Program-made: the position numbers and the translations under genes
Notes under the pieces: generated by a model
Told to the model about the DNA's origin: nothing
Seen by the model: only the letters and a program-made list of their open reading frames with translations
The model's database searches: none
Shown: piece by piece, positions 1-10,248 of the stretch
Layout: every line of letters begins with the position of its first letter
Numbering within the stretch: position 1 is the first letter of the stretch
Origin: Tigriopus japonicus
Lineage: Eukaryota; Arthropoda; Copepoda; Harpacticoida; Harpacticidae
Assembly (NCBI GenBank): GCA_010645155.1
Contig: CM021317.1
Span: 7,511,417-7,575,416 of the forward strand
Direction of reading: 5' to 3'
Length of the DNA: 64,000 nucleotides

Positions 1-859
1 CAGGGGCGAAATCTGCTTTCTCATTTTTCTCATGCAGCAGACCCTATTTTAGCGCAAAAACAGTTCACAAAGCGAATAGAAGGCTTCTTCATTCAAAATT
101 ATTCTAATAAGCCTTGCAACGTCAAGGGTTGCGTTACTTGCTTACAAAACACGTAGTCGTTCGAGTTTTTTCCGTCTTGCAAATTCTTGTTTTTCCCTGC
201 TCAGAAAAAAAGGATAAAAAGCAAAACTGGTATTGATATTGCCCAAATCCTGAATATGGTCCAACGCAACAGAATAGTATTGTGACTTAACTTCTCTTAT
301 AGAGTTTCCCTTTCTTGACTTCTAAATTTCAAATTTTGGAAATCTTATCTCTCGTCCTTTTCCTCTTTCTCCTATTTTCTATTTTGTGTTGCAGATTTGC
401 TCCTGTCACACATATCTCTACCGTTTCTTGCCCAGATTCGGGTGAAAACAAGCAACAGCCTATCCAGAATCTGAGGAATATATGTATTTGTTCGAGCAAC
501 TGAGCGAACAAAAAAAAACAATCATTCCTAAATAAAAAATCATCATCATCATCATCAATTACCAAAATCTGCGATTTTCGTCCAAAATTACATTAATGGG
601 GAAAATTGTACATGAATGTGGTTAAATTGCCTGTTTCAATGAAACTGATATGGAAATACGCTTAATTTTACGGCAAAGTCAAGACCAAGAAGCAAGAATA
701 TACAGCGCATTTCATTTGCCACTAGGAATATTTAGTTTATCATCAGACCCGCTAGATAGTTGTTAATGACATTTTACATTGTAGCTACAAAAATGTGCAA
801 TTTTTGTCCAAAACTACAAAAATTGGGAACATTTCGAAAAATATGTGGAAAAGTGGAAG

Positions 860-916
860 GGGCAGATTTTTCAATGCCGCTACAAGGAATGGGATTCCCT
901 GTAAAGAGAGTTAATC
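860..916. repeat. Interspersed repeat fragment, inverted copy at 18153-18215
   Basis: The segment containing GCCGCTACAAGGAATGGGAT and then TTCCCTGTAAAGAGAGTTAA recurs with few changes on the opposite strand at 18153-18215. The two are about 17 kb apart. The match fades on both sides, so this is a fragment of an unidentified repeat family. Confidence 0.6.
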
Positions 917-2170
917 ATTTATATAGATAAAGATAATAATGTTTATTGCGACAATTTGATGTCATAGGACAATATTTGTTTAAATTTAATAATAATGTTT
1001 ATTGCGACTCTTAGTCATGTCAGGCAGGTCAAAACAGAAGTATAAAATAAAATAGAATTTAGTATAAATTTATATTCAAAATATATCAAAAAATCCGATT
1101 TTTTCTCAAAATAAACTACCAAAAATAATACATATTTCACCGATTTTAAAACACAAATTTGGTGGCCCTGTTGATACATTCGGTCTTCGTTGTCTATAAA
1201 CACAATAACAAAACAAAAGATAAAAACAAAAGAAAAGGCAGTGAGGCCCAAGAGGTAGAATACCCCCATTTTGGAAACATAGATCACAGTATGAGTCAAT
1301 TTAGGGGTAAAAAAGGTAGGAAATTACCACATGGTTATCAAAACCGTTTTATTTTGTTATCAAAATCATGATCAGCATCATATTTTGGAGGACTTGGAGA
1401 CTCTTGTCGGTGATGAACCAAATTTGGCTCTTTTTCAAAAGTTCACTGAGCGACACTTCTACCGTATTACGTGTTCTTTCTTCTTCTGCGATCACTTTCT
1501 GAATCGCCCTCATGAAACGAACCCGAGGGGGTTGCCCTGTCCCAACCAGTGGGTCGAGAAAGTGGGCTGGACGGTCGGTATCTTCGGATTCTTCCGTATT
1601 TGTCACTTCAACTTCTTCTTCGTCTTCTTTGGAATTGGATGGGCGCACTTATTGGGAGGCTACTAAGAACGATGATTGCGCTTCTACTACTACGGCCAAT
1701 GTAAACACGGCCCAGCATGAGCAGGTCAATCCAAACTTATGTCACGTAAGGCTCGGACACATACTCAGTTTTTCTGTGGAGCAGAAATTCCAGACGTTCC
1801 AAGGATTAGGGTCAGCTGACGATCAGCCAACAGCAAACACTACGTTGTGAAACGTCTGGGATTCTGCTCTGCAGCAAAACTGAATATTTATCCGAGCCTT
1901 GCAGTCATGTGTCATCATGGGCTTGTTCCGTTTATATTTGATATGATGACTTGTTGGGGAAATCATTTCAGGACAAATTGCAGACTCCTCGTTCCTCCTC
2001 GGTTTGCATTTTTCTCAAATTCATCTCAAATTAAAGGGATAAAATTGTTAAGTGCTCTGAGTTTACTTTTTTCTGCCTCTGGATGTGAAAAAGCTTCAGA
2101 AAAGAGACATGTAACCAAACTGATATTAATTCTTCAAAGAAATTTCCAAAAAAAAAAAGAAACCCGTATA

Positions 2171-2290
2171 CCACCCTTGAAAATCACAATGTTCCGTGAA
2201 GGTTTCTAAAATACAAGACAAAATGCAAATAAGCACTCAATATGCAAACTAATGCAAAAAAGCACTCAAAATAGAAATCTAAGTAAATAG
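2171..2290. repeat. Repeat fragment related to 9285-9412 in inverse orientation
   Basis: The blocks CCACCCTTGAAAATCAC, AAAATGCAAATAAGC and TGCAAAAAAGCACTCAAAAT recur on the opposite strand at 9285-9412. The copies have diverged. No ends can be defined here; it is probably a decayed DNA transposon. Confidence 0.5.
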
Positions 2291-2826
2291 GAGCCCAAAC
2301 GGAAAACAAGGTTTCTGCATCATATTCCCAGACTTGGTGATGAGTTTGTTTGGGTTTTTGATTAATAGTAATTAGTTTGAATTTGTTCCACGCGTTCCAC
2401 TTAATGTCAAACAAAAATAACCAGAGAGTGCATAAATAACCAGTGAAGTTGGTCAACAGTTTACATACACCAATAAACCTCTCAGAACCTTTTCTGTAAT
2501 GGATTTTTCGAGTCTTAGGGTTAACAAAAACTACATCAACAAATTTGACATTTCAAAGCTTCTTGAGCATGGGAAAAGTTGTGAAATGCCCCATGGTGTT
2601 GAAATGCCATAAAAAAATAGGCAATAAGAATCATGCACATGAGACTGAATTACCAGCACCAGTGTGAAGTTTAATGACGAATAATCTTTGATACGGCCAT
2701 GGCAAAGTGAGATTCAAAGGGTTTGAACAAGCATTTTGGAGGGTGTTTGGATTACTCCCTTTGTGCCTTTAGTCTATTTCTTATTCATCTTATGATTCTT
2801 ATTCACCAATAGGATCAGTTATCCAG

Positions 2827-2835
2827 ATGACTCAG
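2827..2835 (+). CDS. CMTR1: Candidate initiator mini-exon of CMTR1
   Basis: ATG ACT CAG followed by GTTAGA. It would splice in phase 0 to the exon at 2956 across a 120-bp intron ending in TTTTCAG. This is the closest start that fits. It is an inference from splice signals only; a longer upstream exon carrying a basic N-terminus, as in vertebrate CMTR1, remains possible. Confidence 0.2.
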
Positions 2836-2955
2836 GTTAGAGATCCACTATCTCCATATTTCCTTTGTGCCCTGGTATTCTATCTTGAGAATTATTTGAC
2901 GAAAACATATATTTATTCTTCTCCATAACTTCCTTTTGTCTCGTTTTCTTTTCAG

Positions 2956-5900
2956 TCCAGCCCGTCAACCTCACCTCCAAGTCCTTCTCATCACTTCACC
3001 AAGCAAAATTCGCCTTCTCATACCCTCACAAACGATGAACCCATCATTCCAAGTGATCCCGTTCACTATTCCTCGGTGGCCCAACGTCTCATGGTCCAAA
3101 TGGGCCACAAAACCGGCCAAGGTCTGGGCAAAAAGAGCTCCGGCATTGTTGAACCCGTGGACGTCTCTTCTCATAAAGGTCGTCGAGGCCTCGGATTGGT
3201 CATCCAGAGCATGCAAGCTCAAACGGTCCAATGGGAACCCGATAAAGAACATATCGCGGTCAAGGAAACCGTTCGATGGTTGACTCAGACACCGGAAAAC
3301 CAGAAAAGTTTGGCCGAATTACGGTCTGGAATTCGGATTGGCCCGAGAAATGAGAGTATCCGGGATGAAACGGTCTTTTGTGATCCAGAAGTGCTTCAAA
3401 ATGTGCTCAAGTGTAAGGCCGTTTTTGACGAGTTGGAAGGCGAAGAACTTCGTCAAGCTCGAACACGATCCAATCCTTTTGAAACGATTCGAGGAGGGAT
3501 ATTCCTGAATCGAGCAGCCATGAAGATGGCCAATTTGGATGCTGTTTGTGATTGGATGTTCACTCGGCCTTTAGATCCTATGGGAGTGTCGATTGTGAAG
3601 GAGGATGAACCTCTTTGGTTCGCCGACGTTTGCTCAGGACCTGGAGGTTTTAGTGAATACGTACTCTGGAGGAAAGGTTGGCGATGCAAAGGCTTTGGAT
3701 TCACGCTTAAGGGGCCCCATGACTTCAAGTTGGAAGACTTTTTGGCTGGATCGCGTAAGGAAATGATAACTTAACCATTAGAGCGACTTAATATGACTTT
3801 TGAACAAGGGGTGGGGGTGGTTTTTTTTCTAAAATATGACGGGGTTTTGACGCCTTTTTCAAACCTCTTTTTTGAGATTTTGTTCTGACCTCTAGTAGAA
3901 ATATTGTCAGTAAAGCGAACGAACACAACATATTTTTGAAAAAATCCGAGAAAAAACAAAGATACGACAATTAAGAAGAAAACTAAAGTTTTAACAATTT
4001 TCCGTGTTTGTTTGCCAATTTGTACCATAAAACATCTTTTGGCCAGTACCAGCCTTATTAAAAAATATCGACCATTCTTTATGTAGCTTCAATTTTGAGC
4101 ATTTTTGAAAAGCTACTTTCCTGTCCTGTATTTTTCAGTGAACGAGGATAATGATACTAACGTCTTTAACTGACACTGAGACTTTTTGTTTAGTTACAAG
4201 CTATTTTTTTTTCTAGCCGAATCTTTTGAGCCCCATTATGGAGTGCGTGGACGCGATGGAGATGGCAATGTTTTCGATGAAGACAATATCCAGGCTTTTC
4301 AGAAACATGTTCTAGATCATACTCGACAACGTGGTGTTCACTTTATGATGGCTGATGGCGGTTTTGGTGTAGAGGGCCAAGAGGAAATCCAGGAGATCCT
4401 CTCGAAGCAATTGTATCTGTGTCAATTCATCTTGGCTTTGGGCATAGTTCGCACTGGAGGCCATTTTGTGTGCAAACTTTTCGATTTATTCACCCCTTTT
4501 AGGTAGGTTGATACTCACAAACTAAAATTATTGGCTGAAGGCCTTGATGTCATAAGATGATTTGACTGTCTTAGTGTGGGACTCGTTTATTTGATGTACC
4601 AGGCTTTCGAGCAAATTGCCATCCATAAACCTAATACCTCGAGACCTGCCAATTCTGAGCGATATATTATTGGCAAGTGGAAACGAGAGTCTTCCAAAAT
4701 CATACATACATACCTCATGGAAATCAATGGAAAACTGAATGAGGTAAAAGCCATGATAATTTGGCCGTTTTTCTACGAGTTCTATTGCTAGATTTTCATG
4801 AAGAAATTGAATGTTTTCAGATAGGGTTGACCAAACAAGGGACGACAGAATCAAAAGAAGATTTGAATGAGGTTGTGCCATTGGACACTTTGCTCGGTGA
4901 TAGACCATTTTGTGAATACATGAAGAAGTCTAATAACGAAATGGGCGAGTGGCAAATCATGGCGTTGGCTAAAATCAAAGCGTTTAGCCTCCATCCAAGT
5001 TTGAGAGAAACCAGGCAGCACGAGATCAGATGCAAATGTCTCCAAGAATGGGCCGTTCCGGATGAACTTAGAAAGCGGAATCAAAACAAGACTCCTCTGG
5101 TAATTATGCATTTAATTCTTTAATTGTTCAATGGGTAATGAGTCGAAGAATCGAACCGGGTACATTTGGGGAAGTAAGCTAACCTTGCCACCATGACTCC
5201 CATCTTTTTACGAGAGGTATCCAGACCTCTCTGGGCTTGTAACGCGGTAAAATGCGCCATTTTGTGATTCATGTTCAGCAATTGAAGATATTTCAAAAAT
5301 AAATCAGAAAATCGCGCATTTTCATGAGTTATCAGCCTAGCCTAGGAAAAGTCTAGATATCCCTCGTATTAACATGAATCAATCCAATAGGATTACTACA
5401 TGCAGGGTTGTTTTAATTCCGTCCTGTCGAAGAAAAACCCGTCTCTCTGGTCCCGGGGAGGGATATACCGTGTTATACGGGATTTTCGAATTTTTATGTT
5501 AGGGTAAGATTATCGTTATTTTTGTTACGTGTCCTGTTTGGACCAGTGATTGGAAGTAGATGTTTTGGTGAAGTTACAATATCATTGCCGGATACTTCTT
5601 TCATATTTCCCATTTTAACTTCTTGAAAGCCTTCAAACTTTAGAAAATCCCGTTTTCAGATGGAATATTCCGTCCCGTGATCCATAAAAATCATTTCTTT
5701 TTATTTTTGTAAAGTATAAAAAATCCCACTCATCCTGATTATTGAATTAGAAAATCTCGTCTCGGGATCCCGTGGATAATCCCCTGACCAACCTTGACTA
5801 CAAAAACTAATGGCTTTAAACCAACTTTCTCTTAGAAACCATGTTTTAGACCTTATTTGAATGTTAACTCTCAACTGCTTTAAACTCCATCCTTCAAACT

Positions 5901-7801
5901 TCGCTGTCATCTTGAACTGGCTCCGTTTATCGTAAATTTCACGTTTATTTTTTTGCCTTTTTTTAGATCTAATATTCTAACAAACAAACTAAATATGCAC
6001 CTTAGAGAGTAAGTGCTTAAGCTCTTCCTGAGCCAAAAAACTATATCAGTTTATTTTTATTTTTTTAGGACACACTTCACGAGTTATTGGGAAAGGACTT
6101 GAGCTTTTTAGAATGGACACCACTTACACTAATGGCCGAGAATCTCCCTCAATGCTTTTCCTCTATCCACGATTGGAAATTCAGTTTCCTTGGAAATCCT
6201 GACCAAGAACGTGGCTTTTTCCTCGGATTGGGTCGTAACCAAGTATTCCAATACCTTGTGAATGGCCCCAAGGCTGTTATCAAGCGATGGCAAAAGGTCA
6301 ACGAGTCATTGTGTAAAGTAGAATTACCCTCGGGGACTTTATTATTCGGGGAAATCGTCCACGAACTTCGCGGCGAGGGCAAAAATATGCGCAAAGTGGT
6401 CGCTCTGCATATCATTGATGGCCTTTTTATTGGAGGAGAGGACATACGCAACCTGGATCTCAAAAGCCGAAATTCAAACCTGAAATTGATGGCTGAGGCT
6501 GTGAATAAACCCACTTGGCCTGATTTGGCCTTGATTCGCGTCAAAGAATTGTATAACTTGGATCGATTGCCCGAACCCTTGAGTCAACTTGAGCTTCGAC
6601 GGTTAAAAGGATCTGGAAAACTTGTCAGACTCACTCAAACCATAGAAGACACCTTTGATCCGTGAGTTTGAATTAATATTAACCCCTAGATCCAAGCGAC
6701 AGCTCAGTTTAGGTTGCGTTTTTGGGTCCTGCCATCTTGGGTTATATTTTTAAACTCAAATGTTTAATCTAAACGCCTTAAAATGCTCTAGATAAGTGGT
6801 TCAAGTACAGAACTGGTCAGTGAGGGAAAGCTTAGGTACCTTTGTTCACCTTAACAACCAAATTTATTGTTAAAAATGTGTAACACAGGGCTTAAGAGGG
6901 TTAAAGAAGTTCAAATGTTCATTCCGATTAATTAGAGGTGAATGTTTAAAACTGTATGTGCCACAACGCGGCAAAAACGATATGTTGGTAATTTGATTTC
7001 AATTCCTTTCCCACTCCTTCCCCGTTTAAACATTGAACATTTATGCCTTAAACGCTTAAATATTGCACTCGGAATAACCAGATGCAATTCCACCTTTCCG
7101 AACTCTTGAGACATTCTCTAAACATTTCCCAATATAGTGGCCTTGTATTAATCATAGTACTATAATAGTGTCATTGATTGTACATCATTTTATGTTAACA
7201 AAAAATAGGCAAACACTTATTGCCAAGACATTTCGAAAATCGGAATTAGCTCAACCTACACCCAATATGATTTTAGTCTTAAGTTCAATCGCTTCACAGA
7301 TGGTTTTGCCTTGATTTTGCAAATTCCTCACGGAGAACTAATTTCAAGCAAGTCACTGTCACTTTACGAGATATTGAAGTTCTTTTGTTAAGAATGACGA
7401 CAAATGTAGGATTTGCAAAGTTTTTAAGACCAACTAATGTTGTCTTAACATAAACATTTCTCTAACTAGCAAACAGTCATGCATTAAAAGTATTCTGTTT
7501 CAGATTACCGCGCTATTTTTGTCCGAGTGGGATCCTGTTTCTTCGCGCGGTCAACGATCCTTACCAAATGGCAGTGTCCAAAAGGCAGAAGTGCAAGTAT
7601 TGGTTCCACACCCAACTCAATCTATCCATGCTGAAGTGTCCTAAGGGCGCAGTGATGCCATTTATGAGTGCCTATCGCCAGCAACGCGTTTGGGAATGGA
7701 CCATAGGGGTGACTTTGTACCCGTTTCAGCCAGGGGAACGGGATGATGCCAAAGTACATTTGGATACATTGATGACCTGGATCCGTGGCCAGATCCAGTA
7801 A
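2956..7801 (+). CDS. CMTR1: Cap-specific mRNA (nucleoside-2'-O-)-methyltransferase 1, six exons, N-terminus incomplete
   Basis: Methylates the 2'-O of the first transcribed nucleotide of capped RNA (cap1), using S-adenosylmethionine, in the nucleus. Exons by reading frame and GT-AG sites: 2956-3754, 4217-4502, 4575-4743, 4821-5099, 6069-6661, 7504-7801 (TAA). All phases join, giving 807 residues against about 835 in human. Exon 1 carries the G-patch (3076-3200, [11 protein letters not shown] then KGRRGLGL) and the Rossmann SAM motif [13 protein letters not shown] from 3622. The family's catalytic K-D-K residues are all present: Lys in NRAAMKMAN (3523-3525), Asp in MADGG (4354-4356) and Lys in CKLFDLF (4474-4476). 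Exons 5 and 6 match the guanylyltransferase-like and C-terminal regions, so the enzyme looks functional. The initiator is not certain: exon 1 begins after a good acceptor (ag at 2954-2955) in phase 0, so coding starts upstream. The nearest candidate is ATG at 2827 with a donor at 2836, which would add only three residues and no nuclear-localisation segment. Confidence 0.93.
5131..5200 (-). repeat. tRNA-like sequence (SINE relic) in CMTR1 intron 4
   Basis: Read on the minus strand it begins GGGAGTCATGGTGGCAAGG, has a D-arm-like GGTTAGC, and carries a pol III B-box GGTTCGATTCTT, with a GACTC that can pair with the 5' GAGTC. The stems are imperfect, so this is a degenerate tRNA or tRNA-derived SINE head rather than a working tRNA. 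It shares GTCATGG and the B-box with 39739-39807. Confidence 0.4.
5403..5796. mobile_element. hAT-type MITE, 394 bp, in CMTR1 intron 4
   Basis: The ends are CAGGGTTG on the left and CAACCTTG on the right, one mismatch as inverted repeats. They are flanked by 8-bp direct repeats ACTACATG (5395-5402) and ACTACAAA (5797-5804), 6 of 8 identical. The interior has repeated GGGATCCCG-like words near both ends and no ORF. The eight-base duplication and CAGGG start fit hAT transposons. The element lies inside the 969-bp intron between exons 4 and 5. Confidence 0.6.
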
Positions 7802-8061
7802 GGCTCATGAAAGCTTTGACATTTTGAACAATGTGACACAATACTCGTGCCAAAAATGAAATATTTCATCACAGAAAAGTATTACATATTAGTATTTAGA
7901 TGAGAGATAAAACAATTTGTGTTACAAAAGTCTTGGAAAGAAAATACTTTTCTTCATATTTCGAATCTTTTAGAGCTCAGCTACGATATCATCGTATTCT
8001 AAAATCAAAAAGTCATACCAAGTAATCACTAGGCCTGGGATTTTGATGCAACTTTTTTGTT
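7802..8061. other. CMTR1 downstream sequence
   Basis: No ORF and no canonical AATAAA is seen in the first 150 bp after the CMTR1 stop; a GATAAA variant is at 7906-7911. The 3' end of the mRNA probably lies before the transposon at 8066. Confidence 0.4.
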
Positions 8062-8065
8062 GGCA

Positions 8066-9266
8066 CACGGTGTTCCGAATGGCTTTTTAGGTTTGAATCA
8101 AAATACCCAAAGACATCATGGCACTTTTTGGACCCACAATTCAGTGTGAAACAAGTTTACTTTTATTGTATTGTATAAGTTTAGGTCCAGGGAAAAAGTT
8201 ATATACCTAAAAACTTATTAATTATCACATTTTTAAATAATTTATTTAACCCATTTTTAGAGACCATTTAGTTACCTTTTTCCAATATTACAAAATAACA
8301 AAAATCCAAATTGAATAAAAATGTATTCATCAACAGCTGAGTTATTTGACTTTGAATGGTCCATTTTTGACCCCAAAAAGCCGAAAAACGCTACTGTTAT
8401 ATGAAAAAACAAATTCCCAAAGATTTCATAAAAATAAGAAAAAAAAATCACTTAAAATGCATTTAAAATACATTTTCAGATAAAAAATCTTTTGCAGTAT
8501 CAAGGACACTCAAAGTTGGGTAATACTTAAAAGTTTTGAAAGAATCGGTTAATGTTTATGTTTCGATTTTAGTCCATTTTGAACATGGTCCTTCCAAAAA
8601 TCGTGATTTTGGAGTCCTTTTAGAAACCGTGATTTTGGAGTCCTTTTAGAAACCGTGATTTTGGAGTCCTTTTAGAAACCGTGATTTTGGAGTCCTTTTA
8701 GAAACCGTGATTTTGGAGTCCTTTTAGAAACCGTGATTTTGGATATTAATCTGTTAGACATATTTATTTGTAATTTTGGCACAACACACATCAAAGCGTA
8801 CTTTAAATAGTTATGAAATATGCCTTCCAAAAATCTTGTTTAAGTGCATTTTAAGTGATATTTTTTCTTATTTTGAGCTATTTTGACACAAGTTCAAAAA
8901 CTCAAAAAATCATTTATTTTTGCGATATTGAAAAGCTCTGTGAAATCTTTGGGAATTTGTTTTTTCATATAACAGTGGCGTTTTTCGGCTTTTTGGGGTC
9001 AAAAATGGACCATTCAAAGTCAAATAACTAAGCTGTTATTCAATTTGAACTCATAAGGTAACTAAATGGTCTCTAAATATGGGTTAAATGAATTATTCAA
9101 AAATGTTATAATTAATAAGTTTTTAGGTATGTTACTTTTTCCCTGGACCTAAACTTATATAATACAATAAAAGTAAACTTGTTCCCACTGAATTGTGGGT
9201 CCAAAAAGTGCCATGATGTCTTTGGGTATTTTGATTCAAACCTAAAAAGCCATTCGGAACACCGTG
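8066..9266. mobile_element. Foldback DNA transposon, 1201 bp, CAC...GTG ends with internal minisatellite
   Basis: The left end CACGGTGTTCCGAATGGC is the exact inverse of the right end. The arms stay complementary for roughly 500 bp (8066 to about 8580, and about 8760 to 9266). The flanking 4-bp repeats are GGCA (8062-8065 and 9267-9270). There is no transposase ORF, so it is non-autonomous. CAC termini with a 4-bp duplication suggest the CMC/Chapaev group. The heptamer-like CACGGTG also resembles Transib, but that group makes 5-bp duplications. The loop between the arms carries a 26-bp tandem repeat. Confidence 0.75.
8602..8745 (+). repeat. 26-bp minisatellite, about 5.5 copies
   Basis: The unit starts CGTGATTTTGGAGTCC and ends TTTTAGAAAC. 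Copies begin at 8602, 8628, 8654, 8680, 8706 and 8732 (the last one partial). Units are identical apart from the edges, which indicates recent expansion. It sits in the loop of the foldback element 8066-9266. Confidence 0.9.
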
Positions 9267-9284
9267 GGCATATGTACTGATTTT

Positions 9285-9412
9285 TTTTGTACTGATTTGC
9301 ATTTTGAGCGCTTTTTTGCATCGAGTTGAATTTTAAGCGCTTATTTACATTTTGTTTTGCATTTGGAGGCTTTTTGGGATAATGAGCAGAAAACGTGATT
9401 TTCAAGAGTGGT
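9285..9412. repeat. Repeat fragment related to 2171-2290
   Basis: The reverse complement of this stretch matches 2171-2290. It is squeezed between the CAC-ended element (8066-9266) and the small hAT element (9419-9635), so it is the host sequence into which the latter inserted, or a remnant of an older element. Confidence 0.5.
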
Positions 9413-9418
9413 TTAAGG

Positions 9419-9635
9419 CACGGGTGTGCAAACTTAATTAGCAGTGGGCCAAATTGGCCAGACCGTTGGCGCTCGCGGGCCACACCATCCAAAACAGCAA
9501 ATAGTAGTAAAAAAGTATCTAGTATAAAATTCTACAATCTACTTACGCAACTGCGGACCACAGTCTATTGAAAATGACAGATCCTCTCGCGGGCCACGCG
9601 AAATCAGTTCGCTGGCCAGGGTTTGCACACCCCTG
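9419..9635. mobile_element. hAT-type MITE, 217 bp
   Basis: The terminal inverted repeats are CACGGGTGTGCAAAC and, inverted, CAGGGGTGTGCAAAC. They are flanked by 8-bp duplications GTTTAAGG (9411-9418) and GTTTAGGG (9636-9643), 7 of 8 identical. Subterminal GGGCCAC / GCGGGCCACGCG words are typical of this hAT class. It has no coding capacity. Confidence 0.85.
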
Positions 9636-9912
9636 GTTTAGGGGATCAAATAATATTTTTCAGAAATATTTTTTGGAAATTTGATTTTAACATGGATACG
9701 AAAACATGCGATTTTCCCATCACGTATTTTTTAATTTGATTTTTCTGATACAAACTTCAGAAGTTGTGGTACCTTGACTAACAAAGCCACCTTTACTTAG
9801 TGTAAGGATGGCAGGTTTACGCACTTCAATTGCTAACAGATGCCAACAAGGGATATTTTTCAAGAATTTTTTTTTTTTTTTTCAATATTGGAGTTAGAAA
9901 AATGGTCTCAAC

Positions 9913-10240
9913 TAGTGATGGACCGAAAGCGCTTTCGGCCGAAATTTCCGTTTCGGCTTCAGTTATGCCTACCGAAACCGAAAGTAGACAAGCACTAGGT
10001 AAAATGGAGTTTGACAACAAAAAAAAAAAAAAAAAGGTCCAAAAACCTCTGAAATTTAAGTTTTCCGATTTTTCCAAATTTCCCACTACCCAACATCGAA
10101 AACATGAGCATTCTAATTTTTAAGGCAGATTTTGCATTTGAACAATTTTGTAATCAGCTGCTTTCGGTTTCGGTTTCGGTTAAGCCCTCTTTCGGCCGAA
10201 ACTTTCGGTTTCGGTTATGAGCCCTTTCGGTCCATCACTA
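9913..10240. mobile_element. hAT-type MITE, 328 bp, with perfect 8-bp target duplication
   Basis: Starts TAGTGATGGACCGAAAG and ends with the inverse, CTTTCGGTCCATCACTA allowing small changes. It is flanked by identical GTCTCAAC at 9905-9912 and 10241-10248. Both subterminal regions are built of repeated TTTCGGTT / CGAAACCGAAA words, plausible transposase-binding repeats. Intact target duplications suggest a young insertion. Confidence 0.9.
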
Positions 10241-10248
10241 GTCTCAAC

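Larger units (their letters stand above)
1..2826. other. No secure gene; upstream region of CMTR1
   Basis: AT-rich DNA with a short (CAT)n tract near 541-556 and a tandem-like pair of about 25-bp repeats containing AATGTTTATTGCGAC (936-955 and 990-1008). Repeat fragments lie at 860-916 and 2171-2290 (listed separately). ORFs overlap on both strands at 1349-1850: the minus-strand one is acidic then helical (residues EDEEEVEV near its start), and the plus-strand one is Ser/Thr-rich and begins at an ATG at 1512. Neither has convincing splice sites and I do not recognise either protein. One of them could be an exon of CMTR1 or of a divergent neighbour. Confidence 0.4.

Noticed and set aside
2936..3283. 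115-codon ORF overlapping CMTR1 exon 1
   Set aside because: Wrong frame; the CMTR1 frame has the G-patch and SAM motifs over the same DNA.
6149..6544. 131-codon minus-strand ORF
   Set aside because: Antisense shadow of CMTR1 exon 5, which matches the family protein in the plus frame.
9830..10123. ORFs on both strands at 9826-10123
   Set aside because: They lie mostly inside the hAT MITE 9913-10240 and contain its repeated CGAAACCGAAA words.
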